A stretch of 64,000 nt of DNA from Dermatemys mawii (GCA_007922305.1 ML677351.1:8957558-9021557), one strand, 5' to 3'; counted from the first letter of the stretch, positions 22,414-34,284 are shown. The notes: a model not told the origin generated them from the sequence alone. Translations and numbers: made by a program.

Positions 22414-24691
22414 CAGCTGTGAAATATTGGTGACATTAACATGATTGTCTTTAAATTTTAGAGTTAACTTGTTGAAATGAATAGGACAGTTCACAACTTT
22501 CAGAACCATTGGTTTAATTTGTCTGCCTACCCGGAAGGGTACCACTAAACTGGTTTATGCTTGGTTCATGTTTTGGTTTTGGAAGTAACGTTGATAGGAC
22601 TGGCTCCATAACTTTTTTTTTCAGTCTGAAGCTGAGATTCTGGAGCACAGGTCTGTGACAAGGGTAAATACCACACTATGTTCTGTGGCTGTGGAATGTA
22701 AAAAGTGTGTCTGCGTACGCACGTGCAACTGTGTCTGTAACTTAATGGGAGAAAAAATTAACGTGTATGTGACTTTAAATAAAAAAGGGAATTTGCCCTG
22801 ACTGCAGCACATGCCTTAGCACAAAGGAAAGGCAGAAAGAAAAGACAGAACGGGCAGCTAGAGAGGAGGGCAGGATATTTTTTTACATGAAGCACTTGAT
22901 CATGTTGAGTAGGTCTGGGTGTGTTGTGTGCTACAGCATCAGACTGATTAGGACTAAATTAGCTGGTTTTCACTTACCTCGTACAGAGTTGTGATTTATT
23001 TGATTTACATTAAAGTGAGAAGTAGTTTTTATTTGCTCCAAATCAGGCACTGTAATTTAAGAATGCTAAAAAAGGGCCATAGCATGTACTGTTATGTCTC
23101 TCTTCTGTGTAGGGAGAGAATAACTTACCTAATAGTTTAATTCTGTGGCCACATAATGCCTCATCCCTCCTTACTTTGTTACTGCAAAATATGTTTGCTG
23201 TCATGGAAAACTGCTTCCAGTGCTGGCTATAACATTATAACAACATTTAGTTCAATGTATGCTTCCCTTCCTTTCCTTTTAAAATAAATAACCATATACA
23301 ATGTCATTCCTTTTCTGGTGGCTTTCAATATACTGGTTAACAGAACATTCAGAACAGTTTAGTTTACACTGCAGCATGGTAATGAAAGCTCTTTACCAAT
23401 TACAAAGGAGTCTCAATTATAGTTCACAGTCAGTTATCCTCTTTAATAGAGTCCTCTTGTTGTGTATTAAACAACGACTGAATGCCAGTCCTGGACAAAG
23501 GGGAACTGTGCATGCTTTAATCGTACCAGGAAATAAATGCGTGATATAACAATCTATTATCTGAGAAATAACAGTATGCATTCATATAATGAAAGATTGT
23601 GGGACAGATCTTCTGGCACTATAAATCAGTGCAACTTCATAACTTCATTGAAGCCAATGGAGCTATACTGTTTTACAACTACCTAAAAATCTGGCTCCCC
23701 GTCCCTAATATAGATAATCATATTAAGTGTTTTTCCTGCTACACTCCCACTATGTATATAAATTACACCCCTCTTCCATGCCCACTGTTGGAGGAGATTT
23801 CACTATTCTACCATGATACCTACACACTGCAACACATATTCTCTTCTTACTTACACTGGTTTTAGTTCAGTGGAGTTATCTCTGATTTTTATACATGCAT
23901 GAGAAAGGAGAATCAAGGCCTCTGTGTGTAATTTACAGTATTGTTAAATCACTCAATGTGTGGCACCATTTCTGTGTACTTTGGATTACCTTATTTTATT
24001 ATGTTAATTGTTGGCATAACACAAGGGGAAAAGCATGCTAGTAACAAAAAATATTTCATGGAAGAGATATAATTGAAAGGAGCTTATCTGTATGGAAAGC
24101 TTTGTATTGAGCCTCCATTTAGACTTTGAAGTAATTTAACAAAAAGGAATGAGACATAATAAGTTTCCCTCTCTCTCTCTTTTCAAAGTAGTTCAAACAA
24201 TATTAACATCAAGGTTTGCTTACAGTGAGTTCCTGTTTGCTTTCTATTCTCTATCTGAAAATAACTAGTTAGCTGTATGTGTCCCTTTGGAGTGCTGTTG
24301 TCACTGAAGTACATTGTTGCAGAAGAAGAAATACACACAGGGAGAGAAAAAGAATGCTCAAATGACAAAATGCCTTTGAAAGCACAGATTCAATATATGT
24401 AACCACAAATGGAAAATATTCTACTAGAACCCACTGGAATTGGATGTCAATGACCTCCTAACACCTGCAGTCTCAGAATAATCCAATACCAGTAAAAGAA
24501 ATCATACAATTTCACACATGTGTGTGTGTGTATAGTGTACACATCTCATCTCATCTTCTGTAATATCTTTTTTTTTCTTTTTTAAGTGTGAGGAAAAATG
24601 TAATACAACTTAAACAACATTCAGACTATTAGGGCTGTGGTCTGCACAAGTAATCAAGTGCAGTGCAGGAGGATTGGAAGCATTATCAGTA
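22414..24691. other. Noncoding DNA, mostly AT-rich
   Basis: No gene or large element seen. A palindromic repeat fragment (TTCATTGAAGCCAATGGAGC) lies at 23643-23662 inside a GATCTTCTGGC...ATCTGGCTCC repeat piece at 23605-23700. A short CT run lies at 24165-24182. Confidence 0.5.
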
Positions 24692-24930
24692 CTGTCAGCC
24701 ACAAGCATTCAAAATTCATGAGGCAGGCTCCATAAAATCATAAGATTAAAAAAAATGGGGGTTCTTTGGTCTTCTGTGTTTTGTATCTTTTGTATACACT
24801 GAGGTCATGTTTTCAGTCTTTTCTCTGCCATCCTTAGGGCAAGACACTTACTTAAAAAAAAAAATTGAAAAGTTGAGATACTCAGCTTGACTCCAGGAGG
24901 TGAGCATTAACATCATGAGAGTTGGCAACG
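24692..24930 (-). mobile_element. MITE related to the 54.9-kb element, reverse copy
   Basis: The right end GAGAGTTGGCAACG is the reverse of the left end GTTGCCAACTCTC of the element at 54949. The left end CTGTCAGCCACAAGCATTCAAAATTCATGAG matches the reversed right end of that element with moderate divergence. ATAAAATCATAAGATT also corresponds to its internal ATCTCATGATTTTA. Copy is degraded and no target duplication is clear. Confidence 0.6.
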
Positions 24931-25569
24931 CTTCCACCAACTTACTATAACTTGTTGATAACTGCCTTAAAATTGAATTCTAAGTTGGAATGATTTACAT
25001 TTTTTGTTCTCTTTTTCTTGGTTAACTAACAAACCTATTTTTTCAACAAAAATTGAAGTGCAGCAGGGCAAAAGTGCAATATGCACATTATTTTAATTAA
25101 ACCATTTTTCTAGCCTTGTGCCTGTGAGGTTCCCTTGCATAAACCTGCTAAAGTCCATGGCAGTGCAGCTTCAAAGGACTCAGGATGCCAGAATCCAATG
25201 AAAGTAAGGCCTGTGCAGAATCAGTTTCTTCCACTGATGCTTCTTGAGCTAGAAATAACCCATATTATAACCTGCCATTGGATACCAACTGCACAATCCT
25301 CCAACTTTACCTTAAAAAATGACACTCAATTCCTGTACGCTGTAGAGCTCCAAATAAAATACAGACCATGCAAACTGCATTCTAATAAGTGGCTGCAATA
25401 GTGTAGTAGTTGATGAATGTGCACTGGCAAAGCTGTGTGTGTGAGTTCACATTGCATCCACTTAATTTATACTTGGCTTCAGCTACCAATCACTTTCAAA
25501 ATCAAGGGGGAAAAGGACTTAATTCACACTAGTATGAAACTACATTGGCACTATCTGTGAAGGCAAGCC
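24931..25569. other. Noncoding DNA, nothing recognised
   Basis: One 88-codon frame (25135-25401) shows no motif and no exon-like context. It is taken as chance. Confidence 0.45.
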
Positions 25570-25817
25570 TGAGATGTGTCTCCTCTGGAATAAAACACCC
25601 ACACCTAGCCCGTGTCAGTCGACTCCAGCTCATAGGGCTCAGGCTGGGGACTATAAAATTCCAGTGTAGATGTTTATGCTTGGGCTAGAATCCAAGGTCT
25701 GGGACCCTCCCCCATTGCAGGCTCCAGCCCACGCCCAAATGTCTACACTCAATTTTCCAGTCCCGCAGCCCAAGCCCAGTGAGCCCTGAGTATTTTATTG
25801 CAGTATAGATACAGCCA
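25570..25817. mobile_element. Palindromic MITE, about 248 bp
   Basis: The ends GTGTCTCCTCTGGAATAAAAC and (inverted) TGTATCTATACTGCAATAAAAT correspond. Inner arms pair across a centre near 25715: CTATAAAATTCCAGTGTAGATG with its partner ATGTCTACACTCAATTTTCC, and GCTTGGGCTAGAATCC with GGCTCCAGCCCACGCCC. It is largely one long imperfect hairpin, without coding content. The right arm lacks a segment present on the left (CCCGTGTCAGTCGACTCC), so one arm has a deletion. The superfamily is not certain. Confidence 0.7.
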
Positions 25818-26442
25818 CAGAGACAAATTTGGTACAAATTTTAAATGAATCAAACTCTATCATATAATCTATATGGATAGAAATTCCATGCTTGAATAAT
25901 AAGAATATTGCAGTTGGAATATGCTACCAACTACCTGACCAGGATGGTGACGGTGAATATAAAATGCTGAAGGAGATAAGAGAAACTACAAACTCAGAAA
26001 AAAAATCAGTGAAAATGGGGGATTCCATCTATCTCCATATTACATGGGTACATATTGACACTGTGTCTGGAGTGGCTCACGTCTGTAAGTCCCAGCCTCA
26101 GGGCAGACTGTCAAAAAGTGGGGCAGACACCCCAAACTGGTTGTATATTCTATGATTAGCTTTCACCAACCCAGTAATAAGTGTGAACTCCTGAAGCACT
26201 GTAACAGTCTTACCCTGGAGTCACCAGAGAATCTCCTGGGGCACTTTAGACTATCTTGGCACCCAGGCAAGCTGGACTTATTGATAGATGGTTGCCATAC
26301 ACCAAAGATCATAAAATATTCAGGTTGCTCCGAGTCCCAAGAGGTCAGTCACTTACCCCAGGACAATTTTTACTTTGGATCTCACATTGTCAATGATTGT
26401 AAGTCAATCCTATAGTAAACGATCTAAGGATTTATTAATTAA
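25818..26442. other. Noncoding DNA, nothing recognised
   Basis: Two 87-codon frames (25892-26155, 26152-26415) have no recognisable domain and no splice-like setting. No repeat family identified. Confidence 0.4.
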
Positions 26443-26690
26443 GGCCAGGTCTACACTAGCCACCGGATCAGTGGCTAGCGATTGATCCCTGAGTGCTCTG
26501 TCGTCAACTCTGGAACTCCACCACTGCAAGAAGCTCCGGCGGAGTCAACAGGGGAGGGGCAGCAGTAGACTCAGTGCCATGAAGATGCCACGGTAAGTCG
26601 ACCTAAATATGTCAACTTCAGCTATGCTATTTGTGTAGCTGAAGTTATGTATCTTAGGTCGATCCCCCTCACCACAGTGTAGACCAGCGG
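26443..26690. mobile_element. Harbinger-type MITE, copy A
   Basis: The ends GGCCAGGTCTACACTAG and (inverted) CCGCTGGTCTACACTGTG are flanked by TAA at 26440-26442 and 26691-26693, the 3-bp TWA duplication of PIF/Harbinger elements. Internal GTAAGTCGACC and CTTCAGCTA...TAGCTGAAG match the elements at 37221 and 41762. There is no transposase gene. Confidence 0.75.
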
Positions 26691-26693
26691 TAA

Positions 26694-27141
26694 GAAAAGA
26701 AATGGGAAAGTTATTACATGGTCAAAGTAGGTAAGCACATATTCACAAATGAGTTACAGTCTGTGGTTTCAAAAGATGACAGTGTCGAAGTAATCTGAGT
26801 TCTGAATGTCTTTTAAGGCTACTCAGGCTGACCCCGGGGGATCTTTGCTTCTGTTCCGTAGCTCTATTCCTGTGAGAGTCCAAACTGCAAAAGATGAAAA
26901 AAATTCTTGTCCATTATTTTTATTTCCTTCTTTCCTAAGTCAAGCTGATAGGATGGCCTCTTTTCCATGTAGCCTCCTCATGGGTGTGAGGGGCTATTAA
27001 CAAAGACTTCATGTTATGTTTCACAGTAGCCCATTTAGTTTTGATAGGCTTTCTAGAAGGGAAGGAAAGATCCCTTCTGACTCAGTTCAGAGTTTCAGAG
27101 CAAACATTTCTTACAGTTACAAAGCAAAAACTTAAATATTA
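26694..27141. other. Noncoding spacer
   Basis: Nothing recognised between the MITE and the next hAT element. Confidence 0.5.
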
Positions 27142-27149
27142 CCTTATAG

Positions 27150-27443
27150 CAGCGATCAACAACCTCTGGCATGCAGCCCTTCTGGGCCAGGATGGTTTGC
27201 TTACCTATAGCATACACAGGTCTGGCCAATCGTCGCTCCAGGACAATGGGAGCTGCAGGAAGCAGTGGCCAGCACATCCCTTAGACTGCACCACTTCCCA
27301 CAACCCACATTGTCCTGAAACAGCAAACTGCGGCTAGTGGAGCTGCAATGGGCCAAACCTACAGATGCTGCAGGTAAACAAACCGTTACAGCCTGCCAGT
27401 GGATATCCCAGATGGGCCGTATGCCAATGGTTTCCGATCCTTG
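27150..27443. mobile_element. Non-autonomous hAT element, 294 bp
   Basis: The ends CAGCGATCAACAACCTCTGGC and (inverted) CAAGGATCGGAAACCATTGGC pair imperfectly. The flanks are CCTTATAG (27142-27149) and CCTTATAC (27444-27451), 7 of 8 bases. Inner palindromic arms (AGGACAATGGGAGCTGCAGG and its partner) relate it to the element at 21112, though with more divergence. Confidence 0.8.
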
Positions 27444-27451
27444 CCTTATAC

Positions 27452-27789
27452 CATGAGATAGACATATTATAAGTGAGATTAATGCATGCGGCAACTTACA
27501 AGCATTTCATAAAGTCTAAACACATTTTTATAAACACAATGGCCATCTTAATCATACTAACACACAGATGAAATAGATGGTTTCGAGCAACGAATTTGTC
27601 AGTGCTCAGATGAGACCTTAAGCCTTGACAAGATCTGGCCCCTGGTTTGCCAGTGTCACAAATGTGGTCTCAGGACAGGACACAGAGATAAAATGTCTAG
27701 ACACCATTAATAATTGCTTATAGGAATTGCTGGTCTTGGAACCAATAAGAGGGGAGGAAATTCTTGATTAGTCCTAGGTTGATCACAGG
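27452..27789. other. Noncoding spacer
   Basis: A GATCTGGCCCCTGG repeat piece near 27630; otherwise nothing recognised. Confidence 0.4.
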
Positions 27790-28081
27790 ATCTGGATCAA
27801 GAGGTGAATATAGCTCAACCGCTAGGACTATAATAGGGTTTAAAAGAGAACTGGATAAATTCATGGAGGTTAAATACTTTAATGGCTATTAGCCAGGATG
27901 GGTAAGGAATGGTGTCCCTAGCCTCTGTTTATCAGAGGGTGGTGATGGGTGGCAGGAGAGAGACCACTTGATCATTACCTGTTAGGTTCACTCACTCCGG
28001 AGCACCTGGCATTGGCCACGGTTGGTAGACAGGATACTGGGCTGGATGGACCTTTGTCCTACAGCCATTCTTATGTTCTTA
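27790..28081 (+). mobile_element. CR1 LINE 3' tail
   Basis: GAACTGGATAAATTCATGGAGG, GGCTATTAGCCAGGATGGG, GCACCTGGCATTGGCCAC, GGATACTGGGCTGGATGGACC and a terminal TTCTTATG TTCTTA (28068-28081) form the standard 3' end of this CR1 subfamily. It is 5'-truncated and better preserved than its neighbours. Confidence 0.85.
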
Positions 28082-29600
28082 CTCAGTAATAGAGGCCATA
28101 ATATAATTAAATTTAACACCCTTGTAGGAGGGAGAATACAACAGAAACCCACCACAGTAACATTTCACTTCGAAAAGGAGAACTACACAGAAATGAGAAA
28201 GCTAGTTAAATGGAAATTAAAAAGAACAGTCATACAAGTGAAATGCCTTCAAGGTACATGAAAACTATTTATAAATACCATAATAGAGGTTCAAAGTAAA
28301 TGTATACCTCAAATAATAATTAAAATACCACTAAGAGCACCAATAAAATGCTACCGTGACTTTTGTGACTTCCATGACAAACTCGTAGCCTTAGTCATGA
28401 GATAAGAGGTAAGGCCTCTCATGGATCAATAACTGGATTAAAGATAGAAAATAAAGGGTAGGAATAAATGATGAATTTTCATAGTGGAGAGAAGTGAATA
28501 AAGGGTTTCCCAAAGATCTGTACTGGGATCTGTGCTGTTCAATACATTCATAAATGATTTGGAAAAAAAGGGGTAAACAGTGAAGGTGGTAAAGTCTGCA
28601 GTCTTAAGCAAGATAGTTAAATCCAAAGCTGACTGCAAAGAGTTGCAAAGGGATCTCACAAAAGTGAGTGACTGGGTAACAAAACGGCAAATGAAATTCA
28701 ATGTTGATAAGTGCAAAGTAATGTATATTGGAAAACATGATCCCAAATAAACATACAAAACGATAGGATCTATATTAGCTGTTACCACTCAAGAAAGAGA
28801 TCTTGGATTCATTGTAAATAGATTTTTGAAAACGTCTGCTCAATATGCAGTGGCAGTAAAAAAAGCTAACAGAACATTGGGAACTATTAGAAAGGTGAAG
28901 AAAATAAGGCAAAAAATGTTATAATGCCACTGTAAAAATACATGGTAAGCTCACACTTTGAAAACTACATGCAATTCTAGTCACCCTGTCTCCAAAAAAG
29001 ATATATTAGAATTGTAAAAAGTACAGAGAAAGATAACAAAAATGATTAGGGAGCTGGAACAACTTCCATACTAGAAGAGATAAAAAAGACTGGGACTGTT
29101 CAGACCAGAAAAGAGATGACTAGGGTGGGGATATGATAGATGGCTATTAAATCATGAATTGTTTATGAAGAATATTTATAAGAAAGTGTCATTTACCCCT
29201 TCACATAACACAAGAACCAGGGATCACTCAATGAAATTAATAGGCACCAGGTTTTACACAGCATACTGTCCACCTGTGGAACTCATTGCCAGGCAATGTT
29301 GTGAAGGCCAAAAGTATAACTGGTTTAAAAACAGAATTAGATATGTTAAAGCAGGATAGTTCCATCAGTGGTATAAATTATACCTAGATGGTCAGGGAAG
29401 CAACCCCATTCTCTGGGTGTCCCTAAATCTCGAACTGTCAGAAGGTGAGACTGGAAGACAGGGGATGACTCATTCAATAATTGCCCTATTCTGATCTTTC
29501 CTGATGAAGCATCTGACATTGGTCACTGTCAGAAAATGGGATACTGGGCTAGGTGGACCATTGGTCAGACCCAGTGAAGCTGTTCTTCTGAAAAAATATA
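28082..29600 (+). pseudogene. CR1 LINE, ORF2 remnant and 3' UTR
   Basis: The first part encodes CR1 ORF2-like residues (for example NIIKFNTLVGG and KLVKWKLK in the frame ending at 28261). It then jumps to the reverse transcriptase region around GGATCAATAACTGGATTAAAG (28422), followed by sequence equivalent to the QGSVLGPVLFNIF block (28505-28560). The end of ORF2 and the 3' UTR reach GGATACTGGGCTAGGTGGACC at 29540. Frameshifts and stops are frequent and the middle of ORF2 is missing. It lies directly after another CR1 tail. CR1 is a non-LTR retrotransposon whose ORF2 normally supplies endonuclease and reverse transcriptase; this copy cannot. Confidence 0.8.
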
Positions 29601-30688
29601 AGTAAATTTCACTATCTGCTTACAAAATTCTCATTGTAAATGTAGATCAAGAAAGTCCTCCCATCTACAGCATAGGGAGATATTCCATTATATATTTGTA
29701 TTTTCAAATAAATAAGACACAAATGTGAATGGTTATTCTGAAGAGTGATTTTCTGAGATTTAGAAAGAGCCCTTCAATGCACAAAATATTTATTATCACC
29801 AAAAAAGGATTATCACTTCATTATGAACAACTTTCAAAGACATATTTTAAATGCCAGAGTAGTATATAAATCTCACTTTTTCAACATCCTTACCCTCCAT
29901 AATACATTATTAGGCTCTATAGCTATATAACTACTTTTAAGTCCCAATTCAGCGAAGCACTTAAACATCTTCGTAAGGCCGTCCCTGCACAACAAAGCAC
30001 TTAGTTTGATTTGGCAAGGTTCATTTACTTTCCGTAAATGAGAAGTACCATTCAACTGTCTGGGGATACTTGTATGCTTAAAGTACAGTACGTGCTTAAG
30101 TACCTTGCTGAATTGGGATCTTATGCATAAATATAAGTCCAACTGACTAGAATGACATTTAATCAGCTGCTTAAAAAGTTAAACATATGCTTAAGTGCTT
30201 CACAGATCTAAGACCTTATTCAGCACTAATGGTAGTAAAATTAGAAGTCTGAATGAGAGGCTCAGAGACTAAAAATGCCTGTCAGTGAACAAAGTACTCA
30301 TAAGTATTAAAAGAGAGAGAAACAAAACAACAACAACAAATGGGAGAGAGATGACTGGAATGAATAACACAAACATGATAATTTTAACATAAGCATATTT
30401 TAGTACAAAGGAACTTGATATGTACATAATAAAACTGTATATTATCTCATAAGAATTGGTTAGAAGTTTGTTCCAATTTTGCAATCTCTAATATAAATCA
30501 AATACCTTTTCCCTGGAAACTCCAAGAATCATGGTTCACTCAGTTGTCATAAATAAAAAATGTACACATGAAAAAGAAAAAAAAGAGAGAAAGAAACAGC
30601 TGCAATATAAACAGGAAAAAAAATTAATACGTAACACCTGGCCTAAAAAGTAAATGATTTTGATGTCCTTCGATTATCCAGCTTCCTG
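29601..30688. other. AT-rich noncoding DNA with dispersed repeat pieces
   Basis: Between 29940 and 30230 there are several AAGCACTTAAA, GTGCTTAAGTACC and CATATGCTTAAGTGC pieces of the AAGCACATGCTTAAG repeat group. Nothing else recognised. Confidence 0.5.
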
Positions 30689-31640
30689 AAAGGACAGGCA
30701 ACACTTGCTATCGATTTAATCAGGCTGAAACTTTATTATTAGATGTGTGGGACTACCTGCAGATAAAAGTGTACAGTGCAGGCAACCCCATCTTCATTCA
30801 ATAACTGAATGGGGCACTTTTCCCAGGGCTTTCACCAGCTCCTCTCTTTTTCCATCCACATCCCCAAACCAACCCATTGCTGGGACCTTACCATCCATTC
30901 CCATTCCCATCCCAGAGGAGAGTTAAGGTGGGCTACAAGAAAGGGAGTACCAATCATAGGAGCCCTTACCCCCTCCCATTCCATTACTTTAACCAGTACC
31001 TTCTTTTTAATTCCTTTACCAGGCCATTTATCTGGTCACTGGATGCCTCCCCTATGAAGCACCTGCTCTGGATATCCATCCCACACTTACAAACTAAATT
31101 GCAACAGATAGCCTACGCCCTTTCCTCCTTGCCCCCACCACGTGGCAAAACACCCCACATCACTCCATCTAAGCCAATATAGTGGTGAGGGAAAAATTCC
31201 TTCCCAGCCCCCCTAAAAAGGAGCACTTAGCACAATGCCCACAGTAGGTCCTAACTAAACCTAATATTCACACCTCAAGGGGAGGGAAGGTAGGTGCTGC
31301 CTTGCTTGCTGCCTAAAGAAAGGACTTCTAACGCCAAGTCTTGCACTTGTTAAAACCTTCTGCCCTTACATTCCCAGGGATGATTCAGAGTGGCCTAGCT
31401 GACCCCATCCACCTTTTTGCAGTAGTTTCTGAACTCCACCCCTCTTTTTCTCTCCCCCAATCTGGAAAGCACTCCTACCTTCCTCCAGCAAACCCATATA
31501 ACGTCCCCCTGCTTCAGATGCAGTGTGGTCATATTCTATTGTTCAAACAGTGTCCAAGGAAATGCAAAAAGCAAATCATTATTGTAGACAAGCAGCAAGA
31601 ACAAATCTATTTTGGAGTGGCATAGTCCCAGAGTATATCT
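30689..31640. other. C-rich, repeat-like block of unknown type
   Basis: The block is rich in CCATTCCCATTCCC, CCCCCACCACGTGGCAA and GGGAAAAATTCCTTCCCAGCC. The last motif and GGCCATTTATCTGGTCACTGG I associate with an interspersed sauropsid repeat. Open frames (30809-31057, 30877-31182, 31341-31625) are Pro/His/Leu-rich and have no motif. Ends could not be set. Confidence 0.35.
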
Positions 31641-32142
31641 ATTTTAAGTTAAATTGTGATTTCAGTTCAACTTTACTGATGTAACAGAGTTACTGCAAAA
31701 ATACATCAATGTAACTGAGAAGAGAATTTAGATCAAAGTATATATAGATTCTAAATCTCAGGTACACTGGTGCAAAACCCAACTCTATTTGAAGTCAACA
31801 GAGTTATTCAGGTTTTACACCAGCATAACTGAGATCAGAATCTGGCTGTTAAGTCACAAATGAATTTGATTGTACTCTACAGTTGTGTACATCATAAATG
31901 CCCTACTATACTGACATTATCCTGTTTCTGCACAAGAGAATTTTAGGTCTGGAATAGAAGGAGTTTAATAGGTCAACACAAAAGTGAGCTGTGTCTTGCC
32001 ATGTATGCACAAAGTCAGTTTCACCCAGAGTGAATGACTTTTTTGAAAAGTGCCCCTTAACTACAAGATTTTTATTTTATTGCAGATAACTTCATAAACA
32101 TTTGCTAGCCTTGTTTAGGCATTGTAAGGATGTGCAAGACAT
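31641..32142. other. Noncoding DNA with one dispersed repeat
   Basis: GTGCAAAACCCAACTC...GAAGTCAACAGAGTTATTCAGGTTTTACACCAG (31770-31822) is a member of the palindromic dispersed group. The rest is featureless. Confidence 0.45.
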
Positions 32143-32178
32143 TGTGATGGTAGACTGCTAGGGGCACTCTCATCCTTG

Positions 32179-32326
32179 ACTCCAGGAAAAGAAGGGGTGC
32201 TCACCCCCCCACCCCCACTCCGGGGTGTGTGTGTGCTCATTTCCCCCCCCCCCCACTCCTGGGAAGGAAAGGGTGCTTATTTCCACTCCCACTCCTGGGA
32301 AGGAAAGGGTACTTTCGGCCACTGTA
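32179..32326 (+). repeat. Four-copy 36-38 bp minisatellite in the LTR U3
   Basis: Units begin ACTCC at 32179, 32217, 32255 and 32291. The last two share ACTCCTGGGAAGGAAAGGGT exactly. The first two are more diverged and carry C-runs (12 Cs at 32243-32254) and a GTGTGTGTG tract. This array produces the Ser/Pro- and Gly-rich open frames on both strands, which are not genes. Confidence 0.85.
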
Positions 32327-32615
32327 ATCAGTCTTTTCCCTGTTATCGCATATTTCCCATGCCAAAGGACTTGGCTTTCGCAGTTTGCTTGCCTTGAAAT
32401 GAAACACCTGCATGCATCGTGTGATACTAACAAAACAGAAATAAGGTATTAGTTATTCATGAGGTATGCATAAGATGCAAATGTTTCTGTTATTTCTCTG
32501 CCTGTGAGCCCACATGCAGTGGGCTTCTTCCCCGGGCATTGCTCCAATGCGTCGGGTCCCCGTTTAGTGGCAGCAGCAAGCAGAGTCCCCGCTGCAGGTG
32601 TGTCACTTTGCCTTC

Positions 32616-32621
32616 AATAAA
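32616..32621 (+). promoter_or_regulatory. AATAAA signal in the LTR
   Basis: AATAAA in TTCAATAAACTCACC, followed within about 30 bp by a TGTTTGTGTG GU-rich element. This is the usual poly(A) arrangement of an LTR. Confidence 0.6.
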
Positions 32622-32671
32622 CTCACCACCTCTATTCAACAGCTGTTTGTGTGCCTCGTTCCTACGGGACA

Positions 32672-34284
32672 GAAAAGTACCAAGCAACAGGCATCAAAAC
32701 ATTTTGTAAACTGAAGTTAAAATCATTACCATTGCTGTTTTCAGTGCTGCCTTCAGCCGCACACAAACTCATTACTATTGTGGCTTTCATAAAATTGGAT
32801 ATTATGCTTGCCCATGAATGTGCAGAAGCTAATTTTCCATGATCCACACAATGCATCTCTGCAGAGCCATTTGTTTGGGCCAGCTTTACCACAACATATT
32901 GCACATGCTGCTCCTTACATCTCAAAGTGAAGGTTTATTCCATCCCCAAAACAGTAACAAAGCTACTACCTGGGACTGTCATTCTTTCCTTCTGATATTG
33001 TGAAAGATGTGGCAAACTTACAAAAGCCAGTGTTCATAGAAAGAATGTATGCTCCCTGAGCCCACATAGATGATGCTTCAGCTGATCAGACACATTTTGG
33101 TATGTTGTCATTTTGTTCCAGCATGTTTTGCAAGCCAGAAAACCCAAGGGTCACCAATCATCCTGATAAATCTCTCTCCTGGACGCTTCATTGTGAAAGC
33201 AAATAAAAAATGAACTGATCTGATATACAACAGCACACAAGAAGTTGCATAGCTGCACTTTTGCTCCTTACAAGGAGGTTCTGTTCATATCTAATCATCA
33301 TTAGATACAGCTATTTCACAGCCTGTAGACAAGCACTGGAGGAAGATCCTAAAATCATTGGACAGTTTTGTTCGATAAGGATTATAGTAGATGGGTTAAG
33401 AGGACAAAAAAAAATGTCAGTTTGTCTTTAATTATTTAGAAATCTTTTCCCCTCCCTTGATATATAGTCATATAAATCTTCTAAGGGATGTGCTTACATA
33501 GGAGATAATATGAACCCACAGGATATTTTCTCTGGAGCATCTGTAAGCTTCATGTAGTAGTATACATCTGAAATCAGATTAATGCTGTCAGATAGAATAT
33601 TTTGATTTTAATACCACATGTTTGAATAAGGTGGAAATATATGACAGTAAAGACTCATTTCATTTACACTAGTGTTTTATAGTGTGGACCTCAATAGTAT
33701 TACTTCTGATTTAAACTTTCATGAAAGAAAAAAATAGTTATAAAGATGACACTTTTTAACCTCCCCTACTCCACACTTTTGATCAGATGTTTTCAAGAGC
33801 CAGAAATTATAGTTCAATCCAAGAAATGGACATGTGCACTGTAGTCAAATTGCATAAAGGTTTGTGTGGAAGCTATGAAACTGAAATGTACAGATCTTGA
33901 AACAAACACAGCAATATGTCTGGGATTCCCCAAAGGATGGACAGGCTGACAGTACTTTGAATCAGCAACTTAGTGCTCTGAAATTAATTTTAATTAAATA
34001 AACGTGAAATTAATTTTATTTTTTTTAATTCAAAATGTTTAAATCAAATTCAATATAATTCATTTAATAAAAGAAAGCACAATTTTAAAAGTGTAAAAAA
34101 TGTTTAAAGTGTAACTTAAAAGCAAAGACAACTTTCCCCCCAGGAGATGCATGGGGTGGAAAACAAAGAGATTGTTTAACTCCACTGACATTTTCTTTGC
34201 CACTGATTTTATATTTTATTTGTTCTTTTCTAAGCGTTTTGCCTCTGATACAAATGAGCCTGTGGGATTTAGGAACCCAAACTC
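32672..34284. other. Noncoding DNA with a possible conserved element
   Basis: The part 32690-32945 is balanced in composition and free of repeat motifs. Open frames on both strands there (63 and 87 codons) overlap each other and lack motifs. 33960-34110 is an AATTAAATTAATTTTA-rich low-complexity tract. No exon seen. Confidence 0.4.

Larger units (their letters stand above)
32143..32671 (+). mobile_element. Probable solo LTR of an endogenous retrovirus
   Basis: The segment starts TGTGATGG and ends GGGACA (TG...CA form). Near the right end are AATAAA (32616-32621) and CTGTTTGTGTGCCTCGTTCC, the polyadenylation signal and R/U5-like end I recall in turtle ERV LTRs. The left third carries a four-unit minisatellite, in the place of a U3 enhancer. 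I did not find a clean target duplication (GACAT left, GAAAA right), so the exact borders are tentative. No viral genes are attached. Confidence 0.6.

Noticed and set aside
28438..28788. 116-codon minus-strand frame
   Set aside because: It is the antisense shadow of CR1 ORF2, which is read on the plus strand.
32170..32452. Three overlapping open frames rich in Pro, Ser and Gly
   Set aside because: They are produced by the minisatellite in the LTR on both strands.
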